A program made the translations under genes and the position numbers. 64,000 bases of DNA from Chlorella sorokiniana (lineage: Eukaryota; Chlorophyta; Trebouxiophyceae; Chlorellales; Chlorellaceae). The stretch lies in contig CP084610.1 of NCBI GenBank assembly GCA_025917655.1, forward strand, positions 1,240,001-1,304,000, in the 5' to 3' direction. The notes below the pieces were generated by a model. The model had not been told where the DNA came from and ran no database searches. It saw only the letters and a program-made list of their open reading frames with translations. Of the stretch, positions 16,439 through 32,662 are shown in pieces. Position 1 is the first letter of the stretch; each line of letters opens with the position of its first letter.

Positions 16439-16713
16439 GGTGCCCCGGAGAGCGCAGCTGCAAGCAACACGCACCAGGCGGCGGCAGGCGGCGGGAGGGT
16501 GCCGATGCACGGGCGGATGCAGCACCCCTGCTCTCCCGCGGCAGTACTTCTTGGAATTGATAAATTGGGATTTCACGCAGAGCGGACCTCAATGCGCCAC
16601 ATGAGGAGCATCGGGGGCTCAGCAGGCCATCCTCTCTGAGCTGGCACCCCTGGGTAGCGCCCCAAACCTGCATCACGCGCACCCATCGCGTCTCCATTCG
16701 TAGCCATCGCGCC

Positions 16714-20339
<3,626 letters not shown>

Positions 20340-23300
20340 ATGAGCGAATACGGCAGTGACCGGGACTCCCTGGCAGAGGAGGGGCTCAGCAACGTGAGGC
20401 TGGGGGCCTGATGCTCTTGGGCAGCCTTCGATTGAAATACATGGGCGGTGTGGGTGCCTGATTTTCGCGCAACGGCGCGGGGGAGGGCAGTTGGCAGCTA
20501 ACCAGCGGTGGCGGCAGGTGCACAGCGGCAGACAGCCGGCTTTGCTGGCCGCCCTGTCTGGCAGCCCCACCACGGACCAGTGCCTTACAAAGCCTGCTGG
20601 TTCAAGCACCGGCACAACTTGCTAAAGACAGCAGCAGAACAAGGCTAACCGCCCCTTTTGGCTGCGAGCATGGGGCGTTTGCTTCGCCCGACACGCGGGG
20701 CACCTCTCATATCCTGCATCTCAGCCTGCTCCCTCCCTCCTCTGTGCTCCGCATGCAGCCCGATGTCGTGACCAAGTACAAGGCGGCCGCCAAGATTGTC
20801 AACTGTGCGTTCCGCAGGCGCTGCAGAACGGGCGTGATGCTGCCGTGGCGCTGGCTGCCATGAGCCTCCCAGGGGGCTGCTCCCTCGACCTGCTTTGAAC
20901 GCGCCTGGCTGTGCCTGCCCCTTGTTGCAGCCACGCTGGCAGCGCTGATCGAGGCCTGCAAGCCGGGCGCCAAGATTGTGGATCTTTGCCAGAAGGGCGA
21001 CGACCTCGTGAACGAGTGAGTGTTGGCGGGGGGCTGCTGGCTGCGCGTCAGCCGCCCTCGGGCGTGCGGCCCAGGCCGCAGGCGGCAGCAGGGAATGCGG
21101 ACGCGTCCTTCCGGGAGAGGTGCTAGACGCCGCAACGTGCACGTGCATGGCGGCAGGCAGGCGGGTGTCGGCTGTCCATGTGTGGGTGCTGAGCCCCGCC
21201 TCGCCTTCTTGCAGGGGTGTGAGCAAGGAGTTCAAGGGCAAGGAGATTGAGAAGGGCATCGCCGTGCCCACCTGCATCTCAGTCAACAAGTGAGCCGTCA
21301 GCAGTGCCGCCGCGGCGCTCCGGCGGGCGCCCACCGCATCAGCTGCACGGCCGCACGCGCCGTTCCGAGTTGCGAGGGGTTTCGCAGCGCGTGACCAGCT
21401 GGCTGGCCGTGCCGGATCCTGGGCCCCCTCCCCAGCCGCGCACTCAGCGCTGTGCCCCCTGACTTGCCCGCTGTCCCTCTCCTCGCCCCGCCCCCTGCAG
21501 CTGCGTTGGCCACTTCTCCCCGCTCAACGACAACACCACGGAGCTGAAGGAGGGCGATCTCGTCAAGATGTGAGCAGCCGCTGTGGCCAGGCCAGGCCGC
21601 AGCGCAACCCGTGCAGCCTGGCGTAGCAGCACGCTGGGCAGCCTGCGGGTCTGGGGGCCGTCCTGGCAATGTGGCAGGCCGCACTGGCTGGATAGCTGTC
21701 GCTTCATGCTGGACACCCTCGGCCCTGCCTTGTACGCCGTCGCGCGCCTTCTCCCACCCGCAGTGCACTCAGCCCTTTCTCCCCCACCCCATCTTCGCTT
21801 CCCGCAGCGACCTGGGCTGCCACATTGACGGCTACATCGCGCAGGCAGCGCACTCGCTAGTTGTGGCGGCGGACCCCTCGGCGCCCGTCACCGGCCGCGC
21901 CGCCGACGCCATCCAGTGCGCGCAGACGTGCTTTGACGCCGCCGCGCGCCTCATGCGGCCCGGCAAGAAGGCCAGCGAGGTGGCGGCCCCTCTGGCCAAG
22001 ATTGCGGAGGCCTACGGCTGCAAGTGAGGCCTTCCTGTGTCTTGCGGGCACCAAGTGCTCACTTTCACTTTTTGTGGTGCAGCAGGGCAACCGCGATTGG
22101 CTGGGGGTCAACTGCATGAAGGCTGCACGGCAGGACTGCAGCCAGGCACGGCTTCCCCCTTTTGGTTTCCCCACGCACTGACCCCACGCCACCCCGTCTG
22201 GCCCCCTCTCCCCCCCGTGCAGCCTGGTTGAGACTGTGATGTCGTACCAGATGACTCGGTTTGTGATCGACGCGCAGAAGGCGGTGCTGCAGCGCGCGTC
22301 GCCCGAGGCGCGGGCCGAGGACTTTGAGTTTGAGGAGGGCGAGGTGTACGCCGTCGACATGATTGTGTCCACCGGGAGGGCAAGCCCAAGTGAGCGCGGG
22401 TTCCCCACCCTCCCCTGTGTCATGCCCCTTTCTTTCCTGTTTATCCATGATTTGGATGTGTGGGTGGGTGGGTGGGTGGTGTGGGCGGGACGGGAGGGGC
22501 TTGCCCTGGCTGGAAAGGGGGAGGGTTGCAAGGGTGGCCTGCCCGCGTTTGAGCGCCGCCGCCGCCGCCCCCGGCTCAGGCTGCACGACGAGAAGGAGAC
22601 GACGGTGTACAAGCGGGCGATGGAGGTGCAGTACCAGCTGAAGATGAAGGCGTCGCGGGAGCTGCTGAGCGAGGTGGGCCGCAAGTACCCCACCATGCTC
22701 TTCTCGCTGCGCGGCGTGGAGGCCAAGCAGGCGCGCTTCGGCCTGGTGGAGTGCCTCAACCACGGCCTGCTGGCGGCCTACCCCGTCACCTACGAGAAAG
22801 ACGGAGACCTGGTGGCACACGTGAGCTCCGCCGCCCCGCCCCGCTGGCTCGCCGTCCTGTTGTTGTGTGGTTGCACCCTGGGGGGGGCGGGCGCCCATGG
22901 GGGCTGCCGTGCCTGCGAGGGTGCTGATCAGGCTGGCAGCTGGGCGGCGGCTGGCCGGGGCAGCCTTTGTTCCTTGTGGATGCCGGTGCCTGTCAGCAGT
23001 GCAGGCTGGGGTAGCGATTGCGGAACGGTGCCTGGCCCAAGCCGGCCCTCACGCATTGCGTTGCGTGCTGTGTCTCCCCCTGCCGCTCCGCAGATCAAGG
23101 CCACGGTGCTGCTGATGCCCAGCGGCAGCGACCGCATCACCTCGGCGCCGCTGCAGCCGCTGCAGAGCGACAAGAGCGTGGCCGATGAGGAGGTCAAGGC
23201 GCTGCTGGCCACCAGGTGGGGCCCCACTGCTGTGAACGCGGCGGCGCAAGCGCACTTTGCACACCACAAACACTGCGGTGTCTGTTGTGGGCCCTCGTAG

Positions 23301-23461
23301 CGGTGGCTGTTGGGGCACAGGAGGGTGAGGGGCCCTGGCCGGTGGGAACAGCGTAGTGTCCCTGAATGCCCCTGCCGCCCGCCGCGTTGTTGCCCCGCAG
23401 CCTGAAGAACAAGAAGAAGAAGAAGAAGGCCGCCAAGGAGGGCACCCCCATGGAGGCGTGA
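20340..23461 (+). CDS. EBP1: Proliferation-associated protein 2G4 / ErbB3-binding protein 1 homologue
   Basis: M24-family fold protein without peptidase activity that binds ribosomes, pre-rRNA and mRNA and controls cell growth; nucleolus and cytoplasm. Ten exons splice in phase: 20340-20393, 20759-20804, 20931-21015, 21215-21289, 21501-21569, 21808-22023, 22223-22389, 22580-22820, 23094-23215, 23401-23461. The start is MSEYGSDRDSLAEE. Typical blocks: VVTKYKAAAKIVN, IEKGIAVPTCISVNNCVGHF, DLGCHIDGYIAQAAHSLVV, LHDEKETTVYKRAMEVQYQL, and a C-terminal Lys-rich tail with six Lys in a row (KNKKKKKKAAKEG), the nucleolar/RNA-binding signature of EBP1. The total is 1136 bases, one short of 379 codons. 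The break is at 22374-22376, where VSTG should continue EGKPK. TGTAA follows at 23669. Confidence 0.93.
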
Positions 23462-23668
23462 GGCGGCGGCGCAGCCCGCACCCCGCCCCGCCCTCCTGGC
23501 CTGAGCAGCAGCATCTCTCAGCGGCCCAGCCGGCCCCTCCCTGCACCTCGCCGGCAGGAGCTGCAGCGTCACCGCCTCGCGCACCGCGTGGCGGGGCCGA
23601 GGCGGCGCCAATTTTCCCAAACTTGCTTGGTTGCTTCCTTGTCCTCCCTCCCCGCCTGGAACCAGTGA

Positions 23669-23673
23669 TGTAA
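23669..23673 (+). other. TGTAA polyadenylation signal (EBP1)
   Basis: TGTAA about 210 bases after the EBP1 stop codon on the same strand. Confidence 0.6.
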
Positions 23674-23836
23674 AGCGGGAGCAGGCCCTGCCGCAGCGAC
23701 AGGTCACGTCAGCTTACACCTTGTGTATCTAATTGTGTCAAGCACCCACCAGCAAGCACGCAGGTTGCTTCTGACAAGCGAAAACGAGCGGCACGCAAGA
23801 AGCAAACAGGCCAGCAAAACCCCACTGCGGTTTGGC

Positions 23837-25754
23837 TCAACGCCCTGCTCGCTGTGTGGAGCCAGGTCGGGCGCCGCGCTGCGGTGTGGACCCTGGGGCT
23901 GCCAGCGCCCTTTGCAATGCCATCAGGCCGGGTGCGCCGCCTGGCAGGCGGCTCTGCACGGCATCCCACCGCTCCCGCAGCCGCTGCTGGGCCGCCGCGC
24001 GCTGCCGCTCGCGAGCACTGGGCTCCCCGCTCCCCGCCTCTGCTGCCCGCAAGCGCTGGGGCACATGCTGCACCTCCAACGGTGGTGCTGCCGACCCGCT
24101 CGGGCCGCCAGGTTGACCCGCAGTCTGCATGTTGCACCTGGCCTGCTGCACCACAGCTGCACACGCGGCATTGGTGCTGGCCCCCAGCTGCACGCTGCGC
24201 TCGCCTGCCGCTCCATCCGCAGCAGGCCGTGCACCCCGCTCCGCCGCCACCTCCCCACCCGCCAGTCCCCTGCGCTCCGCCAGCTGCCGTGCGGCGGCCG
24301 CCGCCACCACCGTGCAGTGCTCCAGCGCCCACGTGGCAGCCTGCACAGAGGTGCAGTGTGGAACAGCTTCAGGCTGGACACAACGCTTGTGTCCTGCTTC
24401 CTGTTCCCAGCTGCCTAAAACAGTTGATGCTCCCCGCCCTGCCCCTCCAGCCATGCCCCTGTGACGGGCAAAGAACCGGTTGCCCTGCACAAGCGGATCA
24501 GTCACAGCATCCAGCCCACCTGGGACTGAGCTGCAAGGTCATGAGAGATGCGCGGCCGCCCCGGCTCAGCGTCTGCGGCGCGGCCGAGCACACAGGGGGA
24601 TGGTGTGGGTGGATGGCAGAGCTATGGCTCTGTCCCAGGCGTTCAGCCTTCCTGTCACGCTACTGGCACTGCAAAGGATCAGTACACCGGGCAGATTAGG
24701 CATGCCCGGCCTGCGCCCCCTCACACACACACCTGCACCCCCCACCAAGTGGCAAGGCTCCGCCTCGCTCCCCCCCCCCCCGCCTGCACTCGCGTGAGGC
24801 GCAAGTGGCGGAAGAAGCAGCCCGCCGAGCGCTGCTGGCGGCGGTAGTACCTGCAAACGGAGGGGGACAGGGGGCCGTGGCAGCAGGGGTGGGCAACGGT
24901 TGGGACGTGGGAGCCGCAAACAGCAAGCGCATTGCAGTAGCAGGGGCCTCGGCAGAAAGGTCTGCTGTGGGTGGCAAAGCGGCTCCTGCGGTTCATGCCC
25001 ATCAGTGCCCTGGCGCAAGCGTCATGCGGGGCGCGCTCACTCCATCATCTCCTGCGCAGCCAGCAGCCGGCACGCCGTGCGGCCGGGCGGCGGCGAGTAT
25101 CCCCGCACAGGCAGGGCGGGCGCGCGCGCGTGACCATCCAGGCCGCAAGCAGGGGGTCAGGTGTACCTCGCCCCACGTCGCCGCCGCTCCCCGCCGTCGC
25201 CTCCGCCGAGCAGCGGTCCAGCAGGGGGACGGAGGAGGGGCAGGAGAGGCCCGCGCGACGCTGCAACGGATGGCTGCTGCCAGCCGGCGGCGTGCAGCCA
25301 GCAGGGGGCTGCGGCCGTCCTCCGGCAGGTGCAACACATGCGGCGGCATCTCGCAATCAGCAGCCGCGACAAAGGGCAGCGCTGCGCTGCTGTTGCTGCT
25401 GCCAGCCGGAGGCTGCTCCGGGTGCAAGGCGTCGTGCTGCGGCTCCAGGCCGTTCCGGATTGCTTCAGAAGGTGGGTCCGAACGGCCCTCCTCCGCAGCA
25501 GACGCCGAGGGTGCCCAGTGCCAGCCATCTGCCTCCTGGTGCTGCTGTTGCTGCTGCTGTTGCTGTCGGGGGCTGCTGCCACCGTCCACACTGAAGATGC
25601 TCCGCCTGCGCCTGCTGCTGCTGCTGGTGCCATGTAGGGGGTGCGCCGCTGGCCCTGCCTGGCCCGCCCTCCGCGGGTTCCTGCAGCTGCCGCCCCTCGC
25701 TGGAGCCGGCTGGACGCCAGCCGCGCTGCCCGTCATCACCACCGCTGCCTGCAC
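23837..25754 (-). CDS. Hypothetical protein, low-complexity
   Basis: I do not recognise this gene and only suspect it. On the minus strand, open stretches at 25754-25002 (Gln8 tract, LPEDGRSPLLAARRRLAAAI) and 24505-23837 (ATWALEHCTVVAAAAARQLAERRG...RAAAQQRLRERWDAVQSRL) flank a short exon-like piece at about 24860-24790 (YYRRQQRSAGCFFRHLRLTR). That piece has a good acceptor and a GC or later donor. The composition looks coding and partly alpha-helical. The start, splice sites and continuity are uncertain, and no domain is identified. It could also be two genes or noncoding GC-rich sequence. Confidence 0.3.
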
Positions 25755-26753
25755 AACCTCTGATCAAGGCTCCGCCTGCCCTTGACTCGTGCCTTGCCGG
25801 GGTGGCAGGAATGGCTGAGAGTGCTGCGGGGCCGTGCGCGTGCCCGGCGGGACGCAAGCATTTGCGTTGCTGCGGCCGCAGTTCGTTGGCTGGTGGGCTG
25901 CGCCTGCCCCCTGCACTCTTTCTGCATGATAAGCCTTGCAGCTCCAGCTGAGACGAGTGCAGCGCCGCTGCTGTGGCGCCCTTTGGGGAGGGGCTGCTTG
26001 CAGGCCTGCCGCTGCCAGGTGAGGAGGTTGCCGCGGGGCAAGCTGCCGCCTTGTTGGCAGGGGCTCCACCTCTCCCTGCTGTCCTCTGCCTTTGCAACTG
26101 CACCCACCACGCCTTGCCCTCGCATGCTGGCATGTCCTGTGCAGAGGACCATGCCGGCCTGGGCATGTGGCGGGTGTGGCGCCGGCGCCCGAAAGATGGC
26201 GTGGATGGGGGCGGGCGGCGACACTTGGCGATATTAGGTGAGTATCGTCCAAACGGGAAAGCCGAATCTAGCTGATTGCGCTACTCCTTCCCAAGCCCGC
26301 CGTTCGACGAGCCCCCGTGGCAGCACGGGCTTGGGTTGCGCGGGCGAGCACCATAACACGTCGCAGATTGATTTTTATCGTGAAAGACCTGCGTCCAATA
26401 CACACTGACCACTTCTGTGGTCCACTGCCCTCTTGGCGCCGCTGACGAGGCGCGGAGGTAGCAGCGGCGGACAGCCATGCAGCCTTCACCCACATGCTGG
26501 CCTGATAAACGTGGGATTGGCGACGCTGCCTTGATGAATCACGCTCATGAGACCTTCCCGCTATTCTTGGCGTCCCATTAGCTCCATGCTGCCTCATGTG
26601 CGTGTGCATGTGCATCTGCATGTCCTGCAAAGCTCTGCTGCAGTGCATTCGTGCGTGTGTGAGGCAGACTCACGCGTATCGCGTATTTGCGGTATGTATG
26701 CCCGCAATCACCTGGCTCACGAGTAACAGCAGCCCCATTCGAGCGAGCCGGCG
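25755..26753. other. Intergenic region
   Basis: About 1 kb upstream of the preceding minus-strand candidate and downstream of the WD40-TPR gene. It holds only non-conserved ORFs; the part 26250-26740 is AT-richer and likely 3' UTR or spacer. Confidence 0.5.
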
Positions 26754-27566
26754 TCACGCCACTCGGCAGCTGACCTCCCGCACCCCGCCCTCCTCCTCCT
26801 CCTCCCCCTCCTCGCCATCTGATCCCGCGTCGCTGCCGCTGCCTGAGGCGGCTGCGCCGGCGGCGGGGCGCCGCGTGGCTCGCTGCATGAGCGCGCGCAG
26901 CAGCTCAGGGTTGTCGGTGAGGGCGGCGATGAGGCGGGGGTCCATGCCGCGCAGCACGGTGGGCCCTAAATATTGTGGTTTGGGGAGTGAAGAGGTCTGT
27001 GTGTGAATTTGTGATGGGGGTTCCAATACTGGGCAACAGGCAGCAGGGGCAAGGGGTTCCAGCCTGGAGGACTGCAAGAGCGCGCCCAGTATGCTAGCAT
27101 GCTGATGGGCGCCTTGGCGCTCCGCGCACAGGCAGCGTGCCCCGGTGCAGCACGCCGCCCCCGCCCCCCGCTCACCCTCCTTGAGCCGCTCCTGGTTGCG
27201 GCGGATGACTTCTGGCAGGTTGCCGCCGGTGGTGGGCTCGCCCTCGGGGACCACAGCTGCCCAAAGCGGGGGGTGGTGGTGGGGGGCAGTGAGCTCAGGG
27301 ACTGGGGCTGTGCTCCGTCTGGCATGAGGAATGCCAGGCGGAGCACCCCAAGAAACAACCACCTCCACCCACCAACTTTATGCCAGGTACCCCCCAAAAC
27401 ACACACACGCACACCCTCAACCACACGAGGCCCAGCTGCTCAGAGGCGGCACCTTCACGGTGCTCTCGATGCCGCTGGTGGCCAGCACGGGGAGGTGGGG
27501 GTGGGGCTGCACCGCGTTGGCCACATCCTCGTCGGCCATGATGACCCTGCGCGGGTGGCGGCGGCG

Positions 27567-27631
<65 letters not shown>

Positions 27632-30600
27632 CGCGCGTGTGTGTGCGTGTGTGTGTGTGTGTGAACAGGAAAGGAACAAGAAGGCGGGGCTGGGTGGACT
27701 GGGCTGGGCTGGCGAGAAACTGAGAATCCGGCGGTGCACAGGCTGTGCAGATGCCGCGGCACAGCCCGGGGCTGGCTCGAGCAGGCCGAGGGCGCCTGCA
27801 CTCCACACAGCCCAGCGGTCCGCGTGCACCCCTCCCCCAGTGCCCACGTAGCCAGCGTTATGAACCAGCCTGCATGGTTCCGACCCCCAGCCGCCACTCC
27901 GCACCTGACGCACTGGCCGCTGGCTGCGTCAAACACGAAGACGCGGCCGTCGTCCGACCCCGCCGCCACCAGCCCGTCGTCGGCCCCCAGGAAGCACGCC
28001 TCCTTGATGTCGGTCTGCAGGTTGAGCTGGCCCACAAAGCGCTGCAGGCATTGGGGGGGGGGGGGGGACAGGTGGGAGGGTGGCAAGGCACTGGGTAGTG
28101 GGTGGGAGGGTGGGAGGGACCAAGGGGAGGGGGAAGAGAGAGGGAGGGCAGACAGACCACAGTTCACAGCTGAAGCTGCATGCTTGGCCGCAGTGTCGGG
28201 AAAACATGAATCCGACCAGCAGCAGCAACTCGCTGGGAGCAGGAGTGGATTGGGCAGCAGTGAAGGCGTGAGAAAGAAGCGTGGCACCTGCAGGAAGCGG
28301 CGGCCGCCCTCAAACGCGTGCCACAGGCTCGGCGGCTGCACCGCCCTCCGCGGCCCCCAGCTCGCGCCGCCGCTGTCCCAGCGATGGCGTCTATGGCGGG
28401 CGCAGCTGGCGCGGCCGCTGCTTCCCGGCAGATGTGGCCCCCTCTGCAGCGGCCTCCAGGGCGGCGGCGTACTGGGCATCCACCCAGCTGCTGGCGCCCG
28501 TGCCGCCGCTGGTGCCGCCGCCGCCAGCAGCCGCATCCTCCTCGTCGCTCTCGAAGCTCTCGCTCGCGTACAGCTCGTCCCACTCATCGCCGCCGGCCTG
28601 AGGCTGCCCCCCGGCGCGGCGGCGCCCTGCCCGGGGCCCCCTGCCTCGCCTGTTTCTTCCTGCGCTCCTGCTGCCGCCTCGGCGGCTGCCTCGGCCCGCG
28701 GTGCCTCCGCAGCCCCTGCCTGCGCCTCGCCCGCCGCCCCGCCCTCGCCCGCCCCCGCCGCTGCGCGCGCCTCCTGCCGCCGCTGCCGCTGCTGCCGGTC
28801 AAACTGCTGGCCGCGGCGGCGGCGCAGCTGCCGCCGCTGCTCCGCCTGCTGCGCCGCCAGCTCAGCTACCTGCGCCTGCCGCTGGTGGTCGGCCGCCAGC
28901 TGTTCCTCCAGGCCCTCCACCTCCTCAGCCTGGTGGGCAAAGTGGCGTTTGAACAGCCTCAAAGCGATGGCGGCGGACTGCATGGGGGCGGGGGCAAAGC
29001 GGGGAGCGGCAGGGTGGGTGGGCGGCACAGGGCAGGCAGCGCTTCCGAACACAGCGGCTCACAGCCGCACGCCGCTGCCTGCAAGCCTCCCGCCCCCTGG
29101 CAACGGCGCAGCCTGGCGCAAGCAGGCAGGCAGGCGGCGACTCAGCCCCGCCGCCGCGCCTGCAGCATGCCGGCGCCGCGCAGGGCCTGCAGGCGGCGGT
29201 AGTGGGCCTTGGGCCAGGCGGGGTCCAGGCAGACGGCTGCAGCGGGGGCAGAGGGGCGCGGGTGGAGGGCAGGAGCAGCGCGCCCACCGGCAGGCGGGGC
29301 ATCGCAGGGGCACCCGGGATTGTTGGGTCGGCCACGCAGCCTGCTCGCTTGTAGCGGGCTCGTCGCAGCTGGGGTGGGCCAGCCAGGCGCCGGGTCGGGC
29401 CCACCTGTCTCGGCGTCTCGCAGCGCGCACAGCGCGTCCCCTCCCACCCCCGCTGCAGCAGGGCCAGCGCCCTAGGGAGACGGAGAGGCACGGCAAACTC
29501 AGCGATGAGCCGCGCAGTCGAGGCGCGCCACACGTGCGGCCAGCTGTCCAGGAACTGTAGCACCGCAAGCACCCAGGAGCTGCACCCAGCTGGCAGCTGC
29601 GCGCCCGTCAGCGGCGCACCTGTTGGTGTACAGGATGGGGGCCCAGGGCGCCAGTCGTATCGCCTCACTGTATCGTTGTACCGCCTCGTAATACTGCCTG
29701 CTGAACAGGGCCAGGTTGCCGTCCGCCTTGGCGCGCTCCGCCGCCGCTGGCAGCATGCCCGGCAGGTCCGCCATGCCCCCGCCGCCGCCCCTGACCCCGA
29801 GGCGCCACCCCCGCTGCCTACGCTGCTGCCGCGGCCACGCCGCGCACGGGCGCCATTGCTGCTGGCCAGCGCCGCCGCTGCCGCGGCGCCCGCAAACAGG
29901 TCCAGCGGGCCGTGCTCTCGCCCGCCTGCCTCCGCTGCCGCGCTGCTGCCGCCGCCGTGTGCAGGGGCCGCACCGGTGACATCAAAGCAGTAGGCGTGGT
30001 CTCCGTGGTAGGTGGCTACCACCTGCGGTGAGGCGCCGCGGTGTCTGAGCACCCAACTCGCAGCCGAAAGCCGCGCCAAAGGAACTATCCCGGTCACCCC
30101 GTTTCCCCTTCTCCTGTCTTCACCCCCACACATCCCACCCCTACCTTGTCCCCGCGGCTGCCAAAGGCCAGGTACGTGGCATGCAGGCGGGCGCCGCGCC
30201 CGCCGCCCCCGCCGCTGCAGCCAGCGCCAGGTGCGGCGGCGCCAGCTCCAGCGCGGGCCTCGCCTCGCTGGAGCGGCTGCCGGGCGGCCTGCGGCGTTGG
30301 AGCGCCCGTTTGTGTGTGTGTGTGTGCATGTGTGTGTGGGGGGGGGTTGGAGTGTGTGGGTGTCCCGGTGCACTGCCCCCTCTGCCCCTTCACGCAACAG
30401 CACGAGCTACCGTTGGCAACAGCACAAGCTGTTGGCACTCAAAGCGCAGGCAGGCATGGCTCGGCTGCCGCCCCGCCCTGCGGCGGCGGCCCGGCAGGGA
30501 CGCGTGCGCACCTGGGCTGAGCATGCGGCGGTCGTAGAGGCGTAGGAAGGGGTCGGCGGCGGCCACCCCCAGCTGGTGGGGCCTGGCGGGGTTCAGATTC

Positions 30601-32138
30601 AGGCTCTTCAGCTCGGAGAACCTGCGGTACCGGGTGTGGGGCGGTACCGGGTGTGAGGACGGACCCACGGCCCGGCAGGTGGAAGAGCCCATCGAAGGGT
30701 GCATCGCGCGAGCGCAGGGCTGGGGTGGCGACACAGCATGGGATGGCATGTGTGCGCGGGTGGGTGGGGCCGGCGGAGGGGCAGCGGACACCGCAGGGCA
30801 CACCTGCCCTTGTGCTTCACAGCGAGCAGCAGGTTGGGCGAGTCGAAGTCGCGCTGCTGAGCGGTGCTGCGGTGGCCAAGAGGGAGGGAGAGAGGAGGGG
30901 GGTCACTGGGGGCAGGCGCCGAGTTTGCCGGTGTGCAGGCAGCAGCAGGCTGCACAGGAGGGGGCTCGCGCGCGGCCAGGAGCGGCGGCCGGGCTCACGG
31001 CGTGCGGGTGTCAAACTGGCGCACGGCGCCGTCCTCCCCCGCCGACCAGAAGAGGTGGGGTTGAGCGGCTCCACCGCCACGTCCTGGGGGAGGGGATGCG
31101 TGATGTGCGGCGTGTGGCTGGGTGTGTGGCTGGGTGTGTGGCTGGGTGAACGAGTGTGGCTGGGACAGAGGGAGATGCGCGGCAGGCGGAGCTGCCACAA
31201 ACCCTACACTGGAACCCACACCGGCCTGCCCAGCCTCCACACCCAGGCCGCCTCCTTCTGTCCTCACAACCCTCCCTAGGCGGCGACAGGGTGTCAGCCG
31301 CCTTGCAGCCCGCTGCGCATGCGGTTGCCGCCGGTAGCGCCGTGAACCAGCCCTGCTGCCCGCCCCTAGCGCCGTAAATCAATCTTACCGCCCGCCCCCG
31401 CCCCGCACCTTGACCCTGCTGCGGTGGCACGTGTACACAGTGGTGTGCGCCGCCGCCGGGTGACCGCGGTGTTGGGCTGGCGGCGCGTGGCGCGGCGCTG
31501 CGCAGCGGCGTCTGCTGCTGCGCGGGCGGGGCCTCCAGCGCGTGCAGCTGCACCGTGTAGTCCATGGCGCCGGTGACGAGGCGGGCGTCGCCCGTCTGGG
31601 GCAGGAAGCGCACGCCGACTGCGGGCGGCAGGCCAGGGGCCAGCTGGCAGCAAGTACAGCGAACATGCCTCGAAGTGCTTCTGGCAAAGCCCTGCCTGCC
31701 CCCTGAACAGCCCAGGGAGCACGGCGATCAATCAAGCGGGTGCAGCTTGGTAGGCAACGCCCCATCTGCCGCTCACAGATGTTGGCCTGGTGCTGGGTGT
31801 CGATGCAGAGCGGCTGGCGCTGGGTGTCGGGGTAGCGCCAGAGCAGCACGCGGCGGTCGTCCGACCCAGAGCCCAGCAGGCTGCCGCCCTCGTTCCAGCA
31901 CAGGCGGTTGACGCAGCCGTGGTGCCCACTGCACGCGGGCAATGCAAGGGGGCGATCAGGGCGCAGGGCTGGCACCACACACGGCACCACCACCAACAAG
32001 GCATGCGGGAGGAGCCAGAACAGAATGCCAGCCAGAGCCGCCGCTGCCTTGCCGGAGCACCGCCTCAATGCTCAGCCGCTGCGCCGCCGACTCTGGGAAG
32101 TGCATCGCTCGCTCTGAAGCCTGCACGTGAGGGGGCAT
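26754..32138 (-). CDS. WDTC1: WD40 and TPR repeat protein, WDTC1/ASG2-type CUL4-DDB1 receptor
   Basis: Predicted substrate receptor (DCAF) of CUL4-DDB1 ubiquitin ligases, homologous to animal WDTC1 and plant ASG2. ATG at 32138-32136 (MPPHVQASERAMHF). In order: WD repeat 1 GHHGCVNRLCWNEGGSLLGS, then SDDRRVLLWRYPDT, VRFLPQTGDARLVTGAMDYT, HLFWSAGEDGAVRQFDTR (a WDxR-like DDB1 box), LNPARPHQLGVAAADPFLRL and VVATYHGDHAYCFDVTG. A TPR block follows (AERAKADGNLALFSRQYYEA through ALALLQRGWEGDALCALRDA), then a coiled Gln/Arg-rich segment, then C-terminal WD repeats (TDIKEACFLGADDGLVAAGS and VANAVQPHPHLPVLATSGIE). The split WD-TPR-WD layout is the family signature. The end is an acidic tail (DGEEGEEEEEGG). 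A one-base gap at 27246-27249 breaks the junction to LWSPEGEPT. Confidence 0.88.
27568..27662 (+). repeat. (GT)n/(GC)n microsatellite in an intron of the WDTC1-like gene
   Basis: About 95 bases of alternating purine-pyrimidine sequence, mostly GT on the + strand (AC on the sense strand of the gene) with short CG-containing interruptions. It lies within a few tens of bases of a splice site. Smaller GT tracts occur at 1460-1485 and 30308-30340. Confidence 0.95.
31113..31149 (+). repeat. Short tandem repeat, 14-base unit
   Basis: About three consecutive copies of a unit reading GTGTGGCTGGGT(GT), in an intron of the WDTC1-like gene. Confidence 0.7.
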
Positions 32139-32662
32139 GGTGCCAGAAATCGCCGGAACACTGGTAGGCAGGGTGATTGGCGCTGCCGCCCGCCGGCGCC
32201 CAGAAGGCAGTGTGCAGGGCGGCTGACAAGCTACTGTCGCGCTCGTGCTGTGACCAGTATGCTGGTCAAAACAAAATTTCAGTGCAAATATGGCCAGAAA
32301 CCCACCCTAGCAGGCGCCAGGCCAAGCTCCCGGCGCCTGGCGACTCCCGTAAGGCTGTTGAGCCCGCCATCATTGATCATGGCTTCTGTGTATTGGTTTG
32401 ACGCCGCCAAAGGGCGTCAAACGAGGGGTTTGGGCCCTTATGGAAGTAGAGTGCTTACGAGAAACCCGCTGGGGCTTACCAAGGCAGCAGAGCACCTTGT
32501 CAGAGGGCAATGGACATTAAACAAGCGCCCAGGTGATGCCCCCGAACATGCATTTCACGCACAGCACTGTGCCACGCTGGCTCTCCGTCATGTAAAGGCT
32601 TATGCAGCCTTTACCGTCAGAGCCGTGCATCTCTCGGGTCCTTGGACTGTTTGGCATGTTGG
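32139..32662. promoter_or_regulatory. Shared divergent region, WDTC1-like / NAPE-PLD
   Basis: 524 bases between two start codons on opposite strands. The middle (32230-32640) is AT-richer than the flanking genes. No TATA box or recognised regulatory element is evident. Confidence 0.5.
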
